Shown here: one piece after another, positions 1 to 13,377 of the stretch
How the letters are laid out: each line of letters starts with the position of its first letter
Position numbering within the stretch: position 1 is the stretch's first letter
DNA from: Blastomyces gilchristii SLH14081
Lineage: Eukaryota > Ascomycota > Eurotiomycetes > Onygenales > Ajellomycetaceae
NCBI RefSeq assembly: GCF_000003855.2
Contig: NW_003101677.1
Coordinates: 686,392 to 750,391, forward strand
Direction of reading: 5' to 3'
Length of the DNA stretch: 64,000 bases
Position numbers and translations under genes: made by a program
Notes under the pieces: model-generated
What the model was told of the DNA's origin: nothing
Database searches by the model: none
What the model saw: the letters and a program-made list of their open reading frames with translations, nothing else

Positions 1-3000
1 ACAGCAGTCTATGTTACTATATAATGATAAAATCTTCAGTTGTAAGATATTATAACCTTCAGTGTATTCTCTTATCAAGACCTTAACTCCTTGCAGGATT
101 TGATGATTTAAAAGACATTTATACTCATTACATGATGAAGCTGACTATAAATGTGAGAGAATATCAATGTGAAGATGTCTATGTATATAAAGTTGATAAT
201 CTTGATTACAATCTTATGTTAGAACTTGCCTGACTATCTGAACAAGGCATTTTATTGAATACTTGAAACAGAAGCTTGATATTCTCTAACAATGATAGAG
301 TTCATAAGAATGACATTTATAAGACTATGAATCTGACATAGATCTTTGTTAACATCTATAAAATGCTCAGAAAAAGAAGTCACTGAAAGAATCATTGATA
401 GCAGAATCATGTATCAATCTATTTCATCAGTCTGACTGATATTAAAAAGACTCTAGAAAAGTTATTCTGTATTATAATAACAGATTCTTGTACAAAACTC
501 TCTTAATAATATCATGAATATCTAGATGTCTTCTAATAAGACAATAATGCTACAAATCTACCTCTCTTACAAGGTTCAGAAGTGAATCACAGTATCAAGT
601 TGAAAAAGAAGAACAGTAAGAACTCTGAATCATCATGAGACTCTCTTTATAATATATCTTGAGATGAACTTCTTCTTCTCTGAAAGACACTCAATGATCT
701 GTTAGATAAGAGATTTATATATATTAGCAACTCTTTCACTGCAGCTTCTATTCTCTTTGCAAAGAAGTCAGATACAGAACTCTGATTCTGTGTGAACTAT
801 CAAGATCTGAACAGATTGATAAAGAAAGATTGATATTTCTTATCTCTCATCAATGAAACTCTAGCATGAATCAAGTGAGCTCAATGATTTACAAAGCTAA
901 ATATTATCATCACATTTCATAAGATTCATATCACTGAAGAAGATGAATAGCTTATAATATTTCAAACATATTATAATCTCTTTGAATGAATAGTCACACT
1001 CTTTGAACTGACTAATGTCTTCAGTACATTTCAGAAGTATATCAACTGAGCACTCTGAGATTTTCTTGATAAGTTTGTATCTACTTATCTAGATGACATT
1101 CTCATCTTCACTAATGAATTCAGAAAAGAATATCAAGAACATGTGCAAAGAGTATTATAATAACTATAAGAAGCAGAACTATTAATTAATATTAACAAGT
1201 GCAATTTCAAAGTTAAGAGTACTAAATACTTAGATTTCATCATAGAAGCTGATAAGAGAATTTGAATGAATTCTGAGAAGATCTCTGTCATTCTTGAATG
1301 AGAAGCTTTATATACTGTGAAAGATGTACAAAGCTTCATTGAATTCACTAACTTCTATCAGTAATTTATATAAAACTTCTCAGATATCATGAGATCACTT
1401 ACAGATCTCACTAAGAAGAACTCAGTATTTCAATAATCAGTGAACACTGAAGCTGCATTTATATAGATGAAGAAGATATTTATTAATATCTCTCTACTGA
1501 TAATATTCAATTCTGATCATGAGACAGTTGTTAAGACTGATTTCTCTGACTATATAATAGAAGAAGTGATATTATAATATAATAATGAAGATATTCTATA
1601 ATCATATGTCTTCATGTTTAAGAAACTAAGTCCTGCTGAATACAATTATGAGATCTATGATAAGAAACTTCTTACAATTATATACTATTTAGAAGAATGA
1701 AACTCTGAACTTCAAAGTATCTCTGAATTTGAGATAATCATAGATTATAAGAATCTCAAATACTTTATAACTATCTGTAAACTCACTGAATAATAGATAT
1801 AATAATCTGAGTTCTTAAGCTGCTTTCATTTTATAATACACTACTATTCTAGCAGTCAGAACTTAATGACAGATACTCTCTTATAATAAGAGTAAGATAT
1901 GTTATCTGATGTAACAGATACTCACTGAATGAACTGAGAGCATCAGCTCTTGAATCTGAAGATACTAGTTAATCAAGATAAAACAGTTCATGACACTATA
2001 CATACTTCTTCAGTTAGAACTGCTATTAATATCTTCACTTTCTCTACACTGAATAAACTGTGGTATACAGCAGCTCAGACAGATGAACTTTTTCAGATTC
2101 TTATTAAAGTAGTATATTAAGAAGCACTCTGATTTTCTTCAAAACTATGTATAAGAACTGATATCTCAGAATGTTCAATTGATGATAATAATATTCTACA
2201 ATTCTGTGAACAACACTGAGTCTCTCACTTTGAATTCTTACATACTCAGATAATGCAAGAGATACATGATTCATATATAATCAGTTATTCAGATTATAAA
2301 TAACTGTATAGAATAATCTTCTGAGAGTTCTACTGATCTGAGATATTAAACAGTATCAGATACTTTATCTGAAACTGTAATCACTGTTCTTCTATTATCT
2401 CATGAAAGAATTATAGAAAAGATCTATTAAAATCACTCAATATCTCTGATAGAATCTGATAAGATGTAGTAATTAACTTCACTATCAATCTATCTAAGAG
2501 TAAGAATTGTAGAAATATTCTGATCATTGTGAATTAACTGAGTAAAGATATAATATTAAAATCTTGTAATAAGATGAATACTGAACAAGTCACTGAAGCT
2601 TTTCTACAGAGTCTATTCTATCAAATGTATGAATTACTGAGATTTATAGTATCAGATCAGAGCTGTCAATTCATGAGCACTCTCTGAATAAGAATCTATC
2701 AAGTTCTCAAGATTATACACTGTCTATCAACTGTCTATCACTCTGAGACTGATGATGCATCAGAACAGATAATTTAGACTATGAAGAATTATCTCTATAA
2801 GTTCTATAATCACTTATAAGATGATTGATATAATCTTCTTCTACATGCAGAGATTGCTATCAACAGTTGAGATGTTATTTTAACAGATATAAGTCTGTTC
2901 TTTCTTATATATGAATATCATATAAAAGTGTTGAATCTTCTAGAGATCTCACAGTTCATATCAGACTCTCACAGTTTAATTCAGATTACTGATAATATAG

Positions 3001-3526
3001 TAATAAAGCTCTGAGATGTCTGTGATTAAGCAGAGATCTTTATAACAACTGTGAAATAAGATTAAGAGAATTAAATCAATGTTCACTGAGATCTCACTGA
3101 ATAATATAAGATAGAAGATCTGATATGATTGAATCTTAAGAATATATGAATCACATATTCATCTTGTACACTAGATTACTGTTATATTAAGTATAAAGTG
3201 ATAGAAGTTCTAGATAGCTATAACTACTGTCTTAACACATTATCAGAAATTCATGATATATTTCATACAAGCTTGCTTCACTGCACTATCACTGATTCAT
3301 TTTCTTCTCAACTGACTTCTGACTGACAGTCACCAGACATCATAGAAGAAGATAATGAGCTTAAGTGAAAGATTAAGAATATTCTTGATGAGAGATCTTA
3401 CAGCTACAGTCAGTAATATCTCATGAAATGAGTTAACTATAATCAATCAATCTGAACTCTGAGTTTCACATTATCTGAAACAGCGGCTCTTGACTGATGA
3501 GAACTGCTTCTGAAAGAGAGAGGCTA
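1..3526 (+). mobile_element. Degenerate Ty3/gypsy retrotransposon, pol part, 5' end outside window
   Basis: Reading the + strand through stop codons gives gypsy pol domains in the usual order. Reverse transcriptase is at about 760-1,370, with an NYQDLN motif (family VDYRxLN) and an intact YLDDILIF catalytic box near 1,080. RNase H follows at about 1,520-1,890. Integrase is at about 2,340-2,930. A C-terminal tail at about 3,230-3,450 resembles the IHDIFHTSLL segment and a chromodomain. Nearly all interruptions are TGA where the family has Trp (TGG to TGA), with some TAG/TAA where it has Gln, as expected from repeat-directed C-to-T mutation. The 5' LTR and gag are not in the window. It is inactive. 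Confidence 0.85.
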
Positions 3527-3835
3527 ATGTGACAGACTGTGCCTGATCAATTATATAGACTATTTCATTACACTTCATAGATTCTTTCATTTCACTATTA
3601 AATATGTACACCCTGATTCTCAGTCATTCTCAATCACTGATTCTCAGTCATCATGAACATGTATAGATTCTTTCACCCCGGAGCTTCACTGTGTACATTA
3701 TCACATACATGTATAGATATTCATCTCAATTACTAATTTCTACACTTTCTCTTTCTTTTCCTTCTTTAACATTTTTCTCTTTGTTATATAAGATCTATTA
3801 ATATTATACTGATCTATTCAGCGTAGGCCTCTTAC
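3527..3835 (+). repeat. Probable 3' LTR of the first gypsy element
   Basis: A purine-rich stretch (GAAAGAGAGAGG, near 3,511-3,523) that could be the polypurine tract is followed by TGTGACAG, a typical LTR start. A TATATAAG box lies near 3,785. The segment could end at CTTACA near 3,835, before copia-like sequence begins. The partner LTR is outside the window, so both ends are guesses and part of this stretch could belong to the copia element. Confidence 0.35.
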
Positions 3836-6109
3836 ACTCTCAATTTAAAGCTGGTTTGAATACAGCTTCTGACACAGTCAGACTGGCTCTCTAATCTACT
3901 TAACAGCTTAATAAAGCTGATTCTCTTGATAAGAATATTGAACACTCAGATGTCTACTGTTCAGACAGAGTAATATCAGATTAACAGATAAAACATCTTA
4001 AGATAATATTTAAGATGAAGAAGAAGAAGTATAGAGTTCTAGAACTTAAATTACAACTGAAAAAACTTCATTAACAGAGATTCTCATTCTCTACAGATTA
4101 ATCACAGAATATTAACAATTATTCTATTATTATATCAACAGTCTGTACAGTTACATGAAATTCTAATCTCAGTGAAAGATTGAAATTCAATCTTTATAAA
4201 CTGAATAGCTGTGTTGACAAGACAATCTCTTAATTCAAGAAAGATGTCAAGAATACTGTGAGACTAAACAGTCTAACTGATACATTCAATTACATCATAT
4301 AAAGTATCTTCATGAAATTGAAACTGATTGATACACAGTGTTGATATATAATAGAGAAACAACAGATTCAGAATTCTCTATAAAAAGATAATGAATAAGC
4401 ATTATTCTAAGACATCAGAAATCAGTGACTCTATATATTCATCTTGAACTTCTTGAATGCAGGTGTCAGATTACATTTCTTCAAATATGATGAAAATCAG
4501 ATTACTTATACTCTATGAAATGTGATTGAATAGAAATACTCTGTTCTCAAAACACAGTTATACTGTGAGACAGTTCTGAAATTCATATCTCTTGATAATA
4601 CACAGGTCACTAATCTACATACATTCTTTGATAAATTCTGATCTGCTATTATAAAATTGAAGATGATGAATGCTTCTCTCTCAGATGCATGAATATTTAA
4701 TATCTTTTACTCAGTTCTACTCAACAATTGAAGAAATTATATTCAGAAGAAGATAGAGAAGATACAAGATTTCAAATTCACAGCTGTGATATTGAATGTT
4801 GATCTTCTCATAAAGAAAATCTGTTCATGACTTGATTCTTCAAAAGATAAAAAGAATCTACAGAATACAGATTCTGCGGTCAACACAGCTATAACAGCTA
4901 CAATGACTACTACATCTATCAATTCTAACAATAATACATCGAATTCAGCCTGTGAAGACTGTACTGAATGTGATTATAATAGTTCACAAAAGAGCTTCTG
5001 AAATCATTGAGAATTGAGCAATTCATCTACATATTCTGAATGTGAGAGATCTCACTTTGACATCTGTTAATTAATTAATTCAGACAGTGCTCTGAATAAT
5101 TGAAGAATAAACAATACTACAAGAATAAAGAAATTCAAGAAAAAGAAGAAAAAGAATAATAGTGAAGATAGAACTCAACTATTTATTACAGATGAGTCAG
5201 AGACCTATCAGATGACAAATCTTGCAGAGGTTATCAATGTGTCAGTCTGTTTCATGAAACTCTATAAGAATTCTCTCACTATATGAGATAGTGGCGCCGG
5301 ATGTCACATAGTAAGTGATAAATCATGATTTTCAGAACTTATAGTAATCAATGATTCAACAGTTTAAGTGATTAACAAGGTCATTCTGAAGGTTCAGAGT
5401 GTCAGCACTGTATTCATTCTGATAAATGAAAGATTGATAGAATTTAATTATATATACTATGTATCAGAACTATCTGCAAATCTAATCTCTGCTGAACTTA
5501 TGAAATGTCAGAGCTATATTTACTGTGATATACAAGTTAATGCTGAGAACTACTTTGAGTTTCTATCATCTATTAACAGTGATATCTTCTATATCAATCT
5601 GTTTCATAATAATATTTATATTCTATCTGACAGCTCACTGACATTTCATAGAATAATAAATGACTTAATGTATGAAGTAGTAATATATATGACTGTTCTG
5701 AAATTAAAGACAATCTCAATAGATTATAATCTGAGTGCAGAGTCTTTGAGATCTTTCAGCTATAAGAAGATTGAACAGTTAATTAACTCTAAGAATTCAG
5801 ATACTGATTTCTTTATTATCTTATTTTTATCTTGATTATCTGCAGTTCTTCTAAAACAGCTTTCAATAGATAAGTGATATTGTCAACTTGATCATATCAG
5901 TGAAAATAGTATATTAAAAATAATCAGAGACCTGTGATTTGATATAGTTATTATCAGTCTGAAAAAATTATTATTCTGTGTCACATGTATTAAGGTTAAA
6001 CAGAAACATGCTTTCTACAAGAATTTCACACTATGATGTGCTATTTACAAGGTCTTGAAGATTTGAGTGAATATATTCAGTGATGATGAGACTCTTGAAA
6101 CTGAGAATG
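3836..6109 (+). mobile_element. Degenerate Ty1/copia element, left half (gag, protease, start of integrase)
   Basis: The + strand translates, through stops, to a gag-like region (about 3,950-5,250). A copia protease follows at about 5,270-5,370 with the active-site motif DSGAGCH (family DSGAxxH). A GAG-pre-integrase segment (about 5,370-5,930) contains VSELSANLISAE, matching the family's VPxLxxNLiS, and ends at the position of the usual LWHxRLGH motif. Cys codons of the integrase zinc region follow. The coding sense stops abruptly at 6,109 and resumes at 13,911, because another element inserted here. No 5' LTR for this copia element was identified. Confidence 0.8.
5368..5835 (+). pseudogene. 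Open remnant of copia GAG-pre-integrase region
   Basis: This 155-codon open stretch is the longest uninterrupted piece of the copia polyprotein. It lies directly after the protease active site and contains YYVSELSANLISAE, the conserved segment upstream of the integrase zinc-binding domain. It starts with a non-ATG codon (GTG) and has in-frame continuation on both sides once mutated stops are ignored. It is therefore a surviving fragment, not a gene. Confidence 0.6.
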
Positions 6110-6642
6110 TATAATGTGGCGGAACCGAAGTGATGGCTAGTCAGTGATGTTATGTAAGAGTAGTTGTTTAGAAAGCTGTATGAGTGAGCTTGACTATCTT
6201 ACTTGAATAGTGAGCTTGTAGACTACAGAGTTATTATGAGAATATCACAGATATAATACTTAGTATACTAAGAAAATTGTATAAGATATGCAGTAACTCT
6301 CATATATATTTCAGTAGAAGAAAAACAAATCACTGACTTCTTTAATAAGAAGTCAGTATCTAGCTATTCTATATAGACAATGAGTGAATACTCTTCTCTC
6401 ATTTCATGAGTAAGAATAGTCAGAGTGATACCTCAGCAGTATCTCATTGTTAAGAAAGAGTAATCTGCTGACCTTATATAGAAGTGAGATTCTTATATTC
6501 ATCAATCAGATCTTTCTATAATATATCTGAATGATATCATAGAGTGATTGAAAACTGATTCAGACAGAATGAAATTATCTGCATGAAAGTAATGAGCTGT
6601 GTGAAACTGTAACAGAGTTTTAGCACAGTCAGAAGTGTGACA
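6110..6642 (-). repeat. 3' LTR of nested gypsy element (533 bp)
   Basis: It aligns without gaps to 13,378-13,910, and every difference I compared is a transition. It ends in TGACA. Its first base pair has mutated from the TG terminus to TA, while the partner LTR keeps TG. The first 25 bases keep several CpG and GpG sites that the partner has lost. Confidence 0.9.
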
Positions 6643-7105
6643 ATACTCTCTTCTTTAAGAGTATAGTCTCTATACTCTTAAGATTATCAGATTAGAAATT
6701 ATCTTTGTTATATAGTAACAGTTATCAACTGATTGACAGTGTGTGTACTGCATATGATATAAAGAAATAGATGAGTTTTTCTGCTAACTGTGTAGATCTT
6801 TCTTTTTTCATCTTCATTCAAATTAAATATATGATAAGTGAGTTTCTTATATATCAATTTGAAATGTGAAAAATATAATTAATAAGTGACTTACAGATCT
6901 TTTAACATATTTCATTCCATATATGAAATTCTCTGCAAAAGTGATATATTTTAGAGACAAAGTTAACAGTAGTAGTAGGATTTTTTTGAAAAGATTTCTC
7001 TCTCTTATAATATATTTTTTCTTCTCTCTTCTCTTATCTGTAATAGTGAGTGTATGAGAGTATTGTTCTTGAAGAACAGTAGAGAACTTATTCTGATATT
7101 TTCTA

Positions 7106-8430
7106 GTGAGTAAATGTCTTCATGATGCAGCAGCAGTCTTCATGACTATTAAGAAAGCCAGGTTGAAGGCAGAGATAACAGTGTTAATGAGTTATAAGAG
7201 CACTGCTCTCATTATCACATCTTCTTCTTCTCCTGCTTCTTTTGCAGCTGCAGTGATAGTTATCATGCCTTGCAGTGAGATGTTGTTTCTTCTGCTGATC
7301 AGTTCATCTATATCTGATCTGTTCTCTGTCTCTCTTACTGCTGTTATGACACTGCTCTCTCTCTCAGTTAATACAGTGATGTATGACCCTGTGTGATCAT
7401 TCAGAGAGGAACTCAGAAAGAGCTTGATTTCAGAGACAGTAACTCTGAGAAGCTTAATTCATAGTTTCTCTTCTGCAGCCCATCTGAGCCCTGCTCAGAA
7501 TACTGCTGAGTTGAGTTCACAGAGTCTCTCAGTTTCTTCATCTTCTCTCTGTGAGAAGGCTCTGATATGATCTCTGACTGATATCACTACTTGTCTGCAC
7601 TGCATCAAGCAGCTGAAGAAAGAGAGGATTTTATGTACTTACTTCTTCTCTCACTTCTGTTGTTTCTGTTGTATCTGCAACAATAACTTCTATCTCTCTG
7701 TAAGTATTATCTTATAGAAAGATGTTATATCAGCTCTGATAAGAAGTCTAGATACTCAAGCAGTACAGAGTGAGAGTCTCAGAGCTTTAAGTATTGACAG
7801 ATTTTATTAAGACTGAGAAGGTCTCTCTTACTCATCTGTAAAAAGAGATGAAAGTGTGAATCTTCAAGATGAAAAAACACCTCAGAATAACTGATCTTAA
7901 GAAGAAGTCAGCTGATGTCATCTTTGAAAGCACTGCAGAGATTAATCACTGATTGAAGAGAATCTCACTTCAGTTAAAGCAGATAACTGAGATACTTTAT
8001 AAGTTAATAAGTTAATACTTTCAGCATCTCTTATACTCTTCTATAGCATGCTTCTCTGTGATATCACAGCACTAACTTCTCAGCAGATAAAGATATCAGT
8101 ACTGAAGACTTCAACAGTGAAGAATAAGTTTAATAAGAGTGTGATTATTAATGAGTAGGCTCTGATCTCTCTTTTTACTTTTTCAGTAAGCTGCAGCCTC
8201 ATTAAAATAGCAGCAGCTCACAGATTGATAATATTAATCTTTTTATTAATTTCAAATATCTCTTTTCTTTTAATCACTTCAGAAATGTTACACTTGTGTA
8301 GTCTCATTAAACTTCTAAAAACTCTTTGAGAGAAAATAGAAGAAGAGTGCTACAGAGTTTACAAGATGCTGACTCATCATCACAAGATTATCTCTAAAAA
8401 ACTCTTTAAGAAAAATAAGAAGTCTTAAGC
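7106..8430 (+). pseudogene. Antisense accessory ORF relic inside the nested gypsy element, Cys-rich
   Basis: On the strand opposite to gag-pol, the frame beginning near 7,106 stays open for 96 codons (to 7,396). Allowing for TGA stops and some frame slippage, coding sense seems to continue to about 8,430. Near 7,590-7,680 it contains a cysteine cluster of form CLHC-x11-C-x9-CCFCC followed by NNNFY. This resembles zinc-binding CxxC clusters often found in proteins of fungal repeats. The end (about 8,300-8,430) is Lys/Glu-rich and predicted helical. Function is unknown. It could be an independent gene carried by the element or a third insertion. Confidence 0.4.
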
Positions 8431-9339
8431 AGTATTTCTTACTTAATATCTCTGACATGTAATAGAATAGTCTCTACTAGTCATCTCATAGCTTACAATC
8501 TCTTTCTCAGTATTTTCTAAATACTCAAGTGATTCTTATAAATTCTCTGACAATGAATATTCTTCTTATTTAATGAGATATTGAAGCTTGCTGTAATATA
8601 TTCATTTATTCAATATTTTCTTTATAAGATATTCAGTATTACTCTTAATCTTAATATTATCTGACTGAGACAGCTCTGCTCTGAGACATTGCTTATAGAG
8701 CTTTAAATAGAAAATGTGAAAAATAGAATGAATTAATTTCAATTCTGTGAGTAATTTCAACTTATATATCTGCTTATTCATTACTCTTGTTACTGAGAAA
8801 GATTCTAGTCACTGTTTACTAAGCTTCTTACACAGTCTTATTATCTTGATATTCTTTGCTGAAAGTAGTACTTAATTCTCTATCAAGAACTTCATTAAAA
8901 GATGTTTTTAATTATAGTATTTCATCTACTACTTCTGAGTGTGATGAATGCTTTTCACTGTCTTCTCATGAATTTTATTCAAAAGTTTCAATCTCACTTT
9001 TACTTCTGATACTGAGAAATACTCTGTTCTCTGTATCTGTCTGATATTCTGACTGTCTATTTTCTTTTTTAAAACATTGTCTGTAATGTCACTGAGTAAT
9101 GAAGAATTATATTCATAATAAGTATAGAAAGAAGATATCTTTAAGATTACATTCTTTATATTATTATATATGAATTCAGCAGTTAGAAGATGTTTAAGTC
9201 AATTATTCTGATAATATGAATAGAATACTTGAAGATACTGTTTTAGTGTCTGATTCTAGTATTCAGTCTGATCATTGATCTGCAGATGAAATGCAGTACT
9301 GAGAAGACATTTTATTATAAAATGATAGTAAAAAGCTGA

Positions 9340-9567
9340 TCAGTATTTACTGATGAAGAGAGATTCTTGATCTGTTATCAATGATTTTAAAGCACTGTGA
9401 TTATGAATGATGATATCTAAAAACAGATCAGTCAATTCAGAGGCTTTAATCTTTTTATAAGTAGAGATATATCTGACTATCTTCATAAAGCAGTCAACAA
9501 TGATTAAAATTGAGTCATATTCTTTGACTCTTGTCAACTTCAGCAGGTCAACTATGAAATTCATCAA
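9340..9567 (-). pseudogene. Integrase fragment of nested gypsy element
   Basis: A 75-codon open stretch contains the integrase core sequence ILIIVDCFMKIVRYISTYK, matching the family's DRltKmahfiP region, followed by LITDQESLFISKY (family SDRgxqFxS). Two acidic catalytic positions are visible (D of VDCF, D of TDQE). It is a surviving piece of the pol gene on the - strand. Confidence 0.7.
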
Positions 9568-11403
9568 TAGATTCTATTATAAGCTCTTTGAAACAGGCAG
9601 TGATATCAACTCACTGTATTACTTATACTGCAGAATCTTTATTCTTTAATAGATATTATAAGTCTTAACATACTCTTTGATATCTGCTCAGAGCTTGTCT
9701 CAAGTATATTTATATTTTAGAAGCTTCTCAGTCTTCTCCAATCTGAAGTGTCTTACATGAGAATTATTATAATGAATTCTCAATAACTTCTAATACATCA
9801 CTCTGCTATGAGAGATGAAGACTGAATCATTCAGCAGTAGAAGTTCACATTCTTCTAGTTATCAGTGACTTGATTTCTTAGCAGCACTGTCTTACTCAGA
9901 GTCTGTCTCTTTCAAGTTCAAACTGAATTCTTTCTTCTTTAACTTTTGAATTCAAGCTGTAGTAGAGATGTTCCTCTTCTGTAACTTATTAATAAATTTC
10001 AAAAATAGTCAGATTGAAAGATTGTAGACTGTTTTATTCTTTGTCAATTCAATAATTGTAAGATATAATATAAGAAGCTCATAATCTTCAGTGTCAGTTC
10101 TCTGCAGAGATCTGAGTTCTCTTTCATCTTCTATACTGAGTCACACAGCTGCCTCTTCAGTGCTGTTCTCAAGCTTTAGAGAACTTCAACTCTCTGCAGC
10201 CAGCTTCTTCTGCAGTGATGATAGAGGTTCTTTTATAGAAGTCTTCTTCATATTAACAATATTATAATCAGGCTGTCTAGACAGTGTATCAGCAGAGTTA
10301 AGTCAATCTGAATAATATCAGATATAGAAATCATACTCTGAAAGTAGCTTCACTCACCTGGCTTGACATTCTGTCAAGCTCTTTGTTGTTAAGAAGTAAC
10401 ACAGATTTGTATAATCAGTGAGAACTTACACTGAGTACTTACTACTCTGAAGATAATATTATCAGATTTTAAAGAATTCAACAATTACTAACATCTTCTA
10501 ATCATGAGTATTATATCTTCTCTGTATGAGTGATAACTTCTTAAAGAAGAAAGTCACTGATCTTCATTCATAGTATCTTATAGACTCTGTGAAAAAGCCT
10601 TCTCTCACAGATAATTCATTGTCTGTTTTCTCAGAGATAATTATTCTCTGATTCTTTCAATGTTGAAAGATCTCTGATATCAACTGTGAAAAGATTTCAC
10701 AGATCTCATTCTCAGATACATCAGTCTCACACTGACTGAGTAAGTCAGAGTTAAAGTGATTCAGTATTATAACATCTATAAAAGCTTATTTCAATTTCAC
10801 AAACATCTGCACAGTATCTTGAGTGAGAATAAATGATTCTATTTTTCTGTCTTTCACACTTTTCTTTAACAGATCTGTAAGAGAGGCAGTAATTCATGAA
10901 TATATATAGATGAATTATCTGTAGAAATTCACAAATTCTAGAAATATCTGCATCTCACAGTACATTTACAGCATCAGCCAGTTCTCAATAATGAAGACCT
11001 GACTTCTATTCATTGAAATGCCATTCATCTTAATAATATAACCTAAGAAATCAATCTTCTGCATGTAGAATGAGTATTTTTCAGTGTTTGTATAGAGTTG
11101 ATACTGTCTTAAGCAACTTAACACTTCTTAAACATGAGTATCATGTTCTTTCTCTGATTTTGAGAAGATTAAAATGTTGTTCAGATATACTATGCAGAAG
11201 ACATTGACAAGGCCTCACAGCATCTTATTTATATAGGTCTGAAAAATGACTGAAGCATTACAAAGATTAAAAGATAAAACAAGATATTCAAAATTACTGT
11301 ACTTGATATGAAAAGCTATTTTTCAAATATCATCTTCATTAACTCTGATTCTATGATAGATATTCTGTATATCAATCTTTGAGAATATCTTTGCTTCAGA
11401 TAA

Positions 11404-11619
11404 TCAATCAATCATCTTGTCAATTAACAGTAATAAATAGTAATTCTTAACTGTTATCTTATTAAGATCTCTGTAGTCTACACATAGATGTAGTCTATCA
11501 TTCTTCTTAAGTACAAAGAGTATAGATGTCTCTGCTGAACTCTTTAATAAATATATTAAGTTCTTTAATTGCACTTCTTCAAGATATTTATGCAGAACAT
11601 TCAATTTCTTTACAGACAA
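11404..11619 (-). pseudogene. Reverse transcriptase fragment of nested gypsy element
   Basis: A 71-codon open stretch matches gypsy reverse transcriptase fingers and palm entry: SILFVLKKNDRLHLCVDYRD followed by LNKITVKNYYLLLLID (family VDYRxLNxxTxKnxYPLPlI). Pro codons of the family have become Leu (CCN to CTN), the expected product of C-to-T change at CpC. The catalytic box further along the - strand reads YLNN in place of YLDD, so polymerase activity is lost. Confidence 0.75.
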
Positions 11620-13041
11620 GTTATAAAGAGATCTGTACAGTACTGTTACACTGTCTTCAAGATGAATCTTATATTATATCTTGATATCAGGAAACTTCAC
11701 TGCTTCTCTTTCTGAAAAGACATTCTTAAAATCTGTAAAGAGACATTATATACATCTGTCTTCAATAACAGATACTGCTGCTAATCTTGCAGTGAGAGTA
11801 ATAGCTTTCTTATCTATTCTCAAGTCTCAATCATCTGCTACACAGTATATCAACTCAATCTTTTTCTCAAGATTCTTCTGATGAAACTCTTCAGATTTCT
11901 CTATCACTGTCTTCTTATTAGTGAGATAGTATCATCACATCTGAGTGACTCAGTTAATGAGAGAATTGTTTTCTCTCAATTATAAGAGATCTAGAATAAT
12001 ATTCTTATCTATGATATTGACTGTGTGAAGAAGCAGACTGCTCTTCTTAAAGATTTCTTCTGAGTCTGTGATTATACACTTCACTTGAATTATGTCAAAA
12101 CAGTGACATTTCATTTCATTAGTAAATTTCACATGATCTGACAGATCTATCTTCTTTCAATTCTTTATTAAAGAAAAGAAATAGAATATGAAGTTAGTAT
12201 TTACTCTGAAGTTAAGTAGGCATCTCACTGATATCTTCTCATTCAGAGTATGCATTGTGATTATAATATGAACTCAGAGACATGAGAATTATTAATTCTT
12301 TATTTCTTTCTCTTTATTATCTTTCATGAATATGTTTATCAGAAGAGAAGTTAACTTTGAGAAGATATCTTCTCAGTTTCTTCTCTTCTTCAGCTTCTTA
12401 CAATCACTGATATAATATCTATCAGCTTCACAGTTAAAACAGAGATCTTTATCAAATCTTTTTTAACATTTCTTCACAGTGAGTGAAGAATCAGAATACT
12501 TGAAATTCTTCTTTACTTTCTCTGCACTGAAGCTGTCACAGCACTGTTTAGATTCTATTATTAATTACTTAGAAGAGATCTTATTAATCTTTTTCTCAGA
12601 GAATTGATTATTTAAATAGATCTGAGAAGTCAGATTAACAAGCTCAGTGTAATTAATTGATGAACTCTGATATTTTAATATTATTATTCACATCTTATGA
12701 GTCAGCTTTATAAGATAAAGCTGTGTTTTTAATTGATTTAAATTATCAGTTAATTTCTCTTAATATTCTTCAAATCTTACATTGAAATTAGAAGAATTCT
12801 CATTATCTTGTTAATATAATAAGTTGAACTGCTGTACTGCTGTGAAGCTGTGATTACAGTAATCTTTAATTTAATTCAGTAGAAAGTTCTTGAATTCTTC
12901 TCAAGTCATGATAGTATTGATATACTCAAGCTCTCTCTTCTTGATGACTCAAGTAGTTGCAGAGATGTCTTTAAGAAGGTTGACAGCATATATTACTTAT
13001 ATCTCATGAGTATTATACTGGCTCAGATTAAGGCAGAATTT

Positions 13042-13320
13042 TCATTCAAAAATACAGATAAAGCTGTGAAATTCAGATAAGATATTTCTCTTATATCTCA
13101 GTGAATCTCTGATCTTAATCTCTCTATCTTTATAATAGATGTAGATGTGTAGAGGCCACAGTGATGACAGAACAGTTGAAGAGCTCATATTAAAATATAC
13201 AGCAGATTCAGAAATCTCAGATTTCTGCTGAGATAGAGATGTATACACTCTAGGAAATGATGTAGTGTTTCTCTCAGAGAGTGAAGTCAGATTAATCTCA
13301 GCACAGATGCATGAAGTCAT
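13042..13320 (-). pseudogene. Possible N-terminal Gag remnant of nested gypsy element
   Basis: A 92-codon open stretch lies just inside the 5' LTR (13,378) on the element's coding strand, where Gag should begin. No domain can be recognised in the surviving sequence, so the call rests on position and strand only. The better Gag evidence is the zinc knuckle relic near 12,400-12,445. Confidence 0.4.
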
Positions 13321-13377
13321 ATCAGTCTGTTAGAGCTTGACTGATTTAAATATATAATCAGATTGAGTGATTTGAAT

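Noticed and set aside
1..3480. Long + strand frame that opens if TGA is read as Trp
   Set aside because: This is not an alternative genetic code. The genes at 17-64 kb use TGA as stop, and the TGA codons in the repeat come from TGG by repeat mutation.
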